Part shown: piece after piece, positions 60,187-64,000 of the stretch
Position numbering within the stretch: the first letter of the stretch is position 1
Layout: every line of letters starts with the position of its first letter
NCBI RefSeq assembly: GCF_050947875.1
Contig: NC_134572.1
Coordinates: forward strand, 124,158,105 to 124,222,104
Direction of reading: 5' to 3'
Length of the DNA: 64,000 nt
Source: Dermacentor variabilis
Lineage: Eukaryota > Arthropoda > Arachnida > Ixodida > Ixodidae
Program-made: the position numbers and the translations under genes
The notes under the pieces: model-generated
Databases searched by the model: none
What the model was told of the DNA's origin: nothing
Seen by the model: the letters and a program-made list of their open reading frames with translations, nothing else

Positions 60187-60784
60187 ACTGTCACTGACGA
60201 AGGCGTTGGCTCGTTTACCATTGTCGCGCTCTCCGTGAGCGACTGGTACCGCAGGGTCAGCGCCCGATCGCAACAGTGTAGCCGTCATTACGCGAAAGCA
60301 TTCCAAAGCCGCCCACCATTTCTTTCCCCGCTTTTTTTTTTCTTGTTAGTTCAAATGTATGGATGTGAATGTCTAGGAAAATATGAACCGGGCTAGCGTT
60401 CATGTTTGACATAAGGTTTTTTAAGGCGCATATATTTCAAACTAGTATAGCCAAATTCTACGGGCGGCAAATAGCATCTCTGCGCACTGGCTGCTGATTG
60501 AGCTAACAATGCAGCACGCGGCCAGCAGCCAGTTCTTGGAGCAATTAGCGCGCAGCCCTTTTAATATGGCATGGTTGTCTCGACTGTAGAGATTGGCTGG
60601 ATCGGGAGGCCCTGGAAGAAAACCCGAACCTGCGATAAGACGCGCCAAACCTAACGTGCTTCTGTGCGTGATTTGTCGTTATCTTATTCATAGTTTCGAG
60701 AAGAAAGGGGGTTAACCGATGGGACCGATTTTCATTAGTCATATCATGAGAAGCGAACAAAGACACCAAGGAAAACAGGAGAAA
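60187..60784. other. Unassigned sequence
   Basis: No feature recognised. Confidence 0.4.
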
Positions 60785-60935
60785 TTACTTGTTGTTACTA
60801 ATTGAATTAAAGAAATGATAAATTAATGGCAATGAAAGTGGATAAAAAATAGCTTGCCGCAGGTGCGGATCGATCCCACGTCTTCGCATTACGCCTGCGA
60901 TGCTCTAATCAATGGAGCTACCGCGGCGGGGTTTC
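60785..60935 (-). mobile_element. tRNA-derived SINE (second family), better copy
   Basis: The minus-strand head folds as a tRNA: acceptor GCCGCGG with CTGCGGC, D arm GCTC with GAGC, anticodon stem TCGCA with TGCGA, and a T arm around GTGGGATCGATCCGCAC with one mismatch. A body with TTCTTTAATTCAATTAGTAA follows. Position 33 is G rather than the usual T, and no gene-like terminator T-run follows directly, so I treat it as a SINE and not a functional tRNA. The family is distinct from Ruka. Confidence 0.65.
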
Positions 60936-61730
60936 CCCGTCCACTTTCTTGGGTATTTATGTGTTAATACTATAGAACTAACCTTGGGAATGTTAGCCAG
61001 CGCCACCACTCACAAACTTATGGTTTTTCATTTCTGTGTACGCGCTGGTTCTGGCAGAGACAGGTGTGCGCAGTGTTGCTTTCACTATACGGCGCTGACG
61101 TGATGGTCATTGATGAGAAGTGACGTTTTACGCGAACATTTCTCGGAACACTTGCTGACATCTCATAACAGCACAACGCCGGGAGCGGAATGTCACTCTG
61201 CGACATTTATGCATACGTCGCATGTCAGTGACGTGCAAAGGCGCGATGGGCCTTTCAATGCGTTTGTGATGCATGTGGGCGTCGACAAAAAGCGTCGCAT
61301 GTGCACAGTGCCCTCTGGAGCTCCATGGGTGTCGCCACATTAGCCTCTTGACAGCTGAAACTAAGCGCTTACCATTCTAGTAACGTGCAACTTCATATGG
61401 GACTTAGATAGAACTGTAGAGAGGAGGAGGGAGAGGAGGCAGAGAATGGGCAGAACCGACGCAGTCGCGAAACGAGCAGCCTTCCCACTCTCGCAGTTCT
61501 CATACAAGGGGAGAGGGCGCAAGAAAGATTTAAAAAAAAATATGACGTGAGAAGGCAAGCAAACAGCGGTTACGGGCAAACTGAAGTTACGGTACGCGTC
61601 TGCTGTTTCTGAAAAATAAACGCCATGCAAATTTTTCAAGCTGGCAGCTCACGCAGTGCGTTCAGACGCAAAGCCGAATCAAAACACCGTAGGGTCTAGG
61701 CGACACTGTGGAAACGGTAGCACGTCGAAT
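60936..61730. other. Unassigned sequence
   Basis: No recognised feature; short frames only. Confidence 0.4.
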
Positions 61731-61737
61731 GAAGACT

Positions 61738-61970
61738 TATGTGCCCGCAGCGGTAGCTTTGCAGCAATGGCATTGCTCGAAGTCGCGGGTTCAATCCCGA
61801 TCGTGGCAGTCGCATTTCGACGTGAGTGAAATACAAAAACGCTCGTGCACATATATTTTGGTGCGCGTTAAAGAACACCAGAGTGCCCGAGTTAATCCGG
61901 AGTCCGCCACTACGGCGTGCCCCGTAAGCCGATTGAGGTTTTGGCAAGTACAGCCCCATAACTCTGCCAG
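61738..61970 (+). mobile_element. Ruka-like SINE, diverged
   Basis: The plus strand shows a head with GTAGCTTTGCAGCAATGGCA (weak A box) and GCGGGTTCAATCCCGATCG (good B box). The Ruka body follows: GTCGCATTTCGACGTGAGTG, GTGCGCGTTAAAGAACACCA and ACTACGGCGTGCCCCGTAAG. More diverged than the copy at 1914-2153. Confidence 0.7.
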
Positions 61971-61987
61971 CACTTCTTTTTCCCTTC

Positions 61988-62045
61988 TCCCAGTGTAGGG
62001 TAGACAACCGGGCTCGGAGGCGGTTGACCTCCCTGCCTTTCATTT
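61988..62045 (-). repeat. 60-bp dispersed repeat, inverted copy
   Basis: The minus strand reads AAAGGCAGGGAGGTCAACCG then TCTACCCTACACTGGGAG, matching 1246-1310 and 57788-57850. In minus orientation it follows a (GA)n tract, as at 1208. Confidence 0.7.
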
Positions 62046-62048
62046 ATC

Positions 62049-62049
<1 letters not shown>

Positions 62050-62118
<69 letters not shown>
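62050..62118. repeat. (CT)n microsatellite, about 34 units
   Basis: Uninterrupted CT repeats. Confidence 0.97.
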
Positions 62119-62120
<2 letters not shown>

Positions 62121-63312
62121 CGCGATGCGATGTGTCATTTGAGGCCATGGTCATGCACAACCCTCTCAGAGATTATGAGCCATGGCGCACAACAACGCCT
62201 CAAGCAAACACGTCTGACTGTGTGTACTGTGTGCTACGCAGACAAACAGCAGTAGTGCACGCAAGGTAACTCACCACTCTGGTATTGGTATTGAAGAAAT
62301 GACACGTTCGCCGTCGACGTCGCCGATAATTATGGTCAATCAAAGCAAACAGCATAGAAAGCTTTGCTTGCATCGATTCTCACAATACGTGGGATCCGCA
62401 TATTTTTCTTATTATGATTTCATTTCACTGCGGCAGAGCTGACCAATGTGTTCAAATCGAAAGAAGAGGAATAAGCCTTGTCGTTATGACGCGGCAATTT
62501 AACTTCATTGACAACATTCCTCTTTCCTTCGTGCTTATGATCGTCGGAGGTTTGACTTCCTTGTTCGCCAAAAGTAGTGGTTTTTATATTATGTATATAC
62601 GTTGGGGGGCAGCTGGGTAGGGAGTAATCTCTCGCACGGGCACTTCTGGAACATGCTTTTATTCAGTGTCTGCGGTTATTTCAGCGGCTGTCGGGGCGTT
62701 TCGTGTATGCGGGCAGGCGCAGATGACAGCGGCGCGGTCGACGCTTCGCCGTCGTCGTCCTCGTCGGCGACATGCGGCGACCGCTCGCTGCGCAAGGGCT
62801 CGCGTGACAAATGGTAGCCCGGAGTCGGGGAAGCCGGGCCGGCAAAGTGAGCCGTCGGAGCGACTAATTGGCCCGCCTCGTTTTTCGCGCGTCGAAACCC
62901 GTTGTGGTGTAGACTGGTGGCTCCGTGTATCAAGTTGTTTGTTGAGCGAGCACGTCTTCGTCGAGTCGGCTTTCTTTTGTGTGTGTGTGTGTGGTGTGTC
63001 CCGTCGCCGCCTCCGCGGTTGCGTTCTACTTGCTAAGTAGCAAAAGCCGTTTGCTACTTGCAGCGGGGTCGCGTGACCGCAGTGTTACTCGAGAAAGAGG
63101 GAGAGAGAGAAAGTGCTATCCGCCTCACTGTATCAGGATGACACGAGAAGGAGCCGTTTTAGTGTCCTTTCAGAAAAACAAACTTCAGAATCGACCGAGA
63201 GATTAACACGAAAGATAAAACTCCGCGGTGGCAATTTTTCGTGAAACGAACTGCCAAATATTGCTTTAGAGCGGGCAAATATGGGCTCTTTTCGTACGTC
63301 TAATAAAGTGAC

Positions 63313-63350
<38 letters not shown>

Positions 63351-63979
63351 TTGAATGAATAAATGACGCTTGCTTTAGATTGTGGGTTGCCTCTGAACAC
63401 AACGCTTATTTATACTCTTGTACGACTGTCTGTGGCTATGAAAGGAAAGCTGCGGAGGCAAAGCGCGCACAAGTGAGAGCGCTTCTGAAAAGAGTCCAGC
63501 GTTTTCATCCACGTTAGGTTAGGCTGGGGAGGAGAAACTATGCGCACCTTATTAGCAACAGTTAAGTAACACAGAACACACTACCGAGTTTAAAAGTTTA
63601 CTTATTATTTTGCGGCTGTTTCCTTCGGCGTCTATGCAAATGCGAAATCGTCCACTTGGAAGTTTCGTCGATTCAACGTCTGTTCCGAGCAACCCGAAGC
63701 ACTCTCAAACGCTGCGGGACTGCTTGGCGCGTTAACACCTGTGCAGCGGCCACGCGCCCGTAGCTTTCCCTTTATAGCTAGCTACACAAAGTTGTCCGCC
63801 TTGTCTAGTCAAAATCCCTCTATCATTTTAGTCTCATTTCTCAGGTCAACGCCACCACAGTAGTTGCCTGAGCAGAGGGGCGACTACATCGTCGCAGTTC
63901 TAGTTCGGGGCCGCGAAAGAGGTCGTGCTGCGAAACTTGATGCTTATTGCTCCGACAGCTGAACTCCACCGACCCCCCT
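62119..63979. other. Unassigned sequence
   Basis: The stretch 62690-62830 is CpG-rich. A (GT)n run lies at about 62978-62992, and a (TA)n tract at 63316-63345 is followed by an A-rich stretch. No gene is recognised. Confidence 0.4.
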
Positions 63980-64000
63980 CTCTCTCTCTCTCTCTCTCTC
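63980..64000. repeat. (CT)n tract running off the window end
   Basis: CT repeats continue to the last base; full length unknown. Confidence 0.9.

Noticed and set aside
60855..60932. Functional tRNA gene on the minus strand
   Set aside because: The cloverleaf is good, but the anticodon loop lacks the usual T at position 33, the T stem has a mismatch, and the head continues into a SINE body shared with 57412-57625.

Overview
The window looks like intergenic or intronic DNA from a large, repeat-dense chelicerate genome, most likely a hard tick. The evidence is several tRNA-headed SINEs matching the tick Ruka type, many RTE-, CR1- and I-like LINE remnants, Ty3/gypsy LTR elements, long dinucleotide tracts and no bacterial-style gene packing. 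I recognise no host protein-coding gene or true tRNA/rRNA gene. The only long intact coding sequence belongs to a retrotransposon.

The central structure (about 3.9-14.9 kb) is a four-level nest of insertions, each supported by a target-site duplication or by a reading frame that resumes across the insertion. (1) An I-like LINE 3' fragment on the minus strand (3908-4300 plus 14697-14917) is split by (2) a decayed, internally deleted Ty3/gypsy element on the plus strand (4301-14696, duplication AGTAT). Its integrase tail is split by (3) a 5'-truncated RTE-like LINE on the minus strand (5513-14015, duplication GTGAGAAACTAT). That LINE is split just before its reverse-transcriptase FADD motif by (4) an apparently very young LTR element on the minus strand (6241-13465, duplication TAAG, LTRs with no difference seen by eye). 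The youngest element has one unbroken 1482-residue Gag-Pol whose order is Gag, protease, integrase, reverse transcriptase, RNase H. Its enzymes are Ty3/gypsy-type, but integrase lies before reverse transcriptase as in Ty1/copia. This is the Gmr1-type architecture and the most interesting object here.

15-25 kb: a tRNA-headed SINE, a long (AATC)n array, a (TAA)n array, then two decayed LINEs of the CR1/L2 type head-to-tail on the minus strand (about 17.6-20.6 and 20.6-24.8 kb). 25-34 kb: a 150-bp fold-back element, an I-like LINE tail with RNase H, a mosaic Ruka-like SINE, a CR1-like LINE tail, a Ty3/gypsy integrase tail with probable LTR remnant, another LINE tail on the plus strand and a Tc1/mariner-like remnant. 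34-47 kb: a 173-bp inverted repeat pair enclosing a CpG-rich block, a Mutator-like MITE with a 10-bp duplication, a LINE tail, a probable solo LTR and a second CpG-rich block. 47-64 kb: mostly unassigned sequence with an RTE tail, a pair of direct repeats around a broken acidic reading frame, a (GT)70 tract, a (CA)n(TA)n(TG)n palindrome, a second tRNA-derived SINE family (two copies), a CR1-like tail, a further Ruka-like SINE and (CT)n tracts.

Apart from the young LTR element, the pieces do not cooperate: they are layers of dead insertions. The CpG-rich blocks at 35.7-37.3, 45.9-46.7 and 51.7-53.4 kb are the best candidates for host regulatory or non-coding first-exon sequence, but nothing in them proves this.
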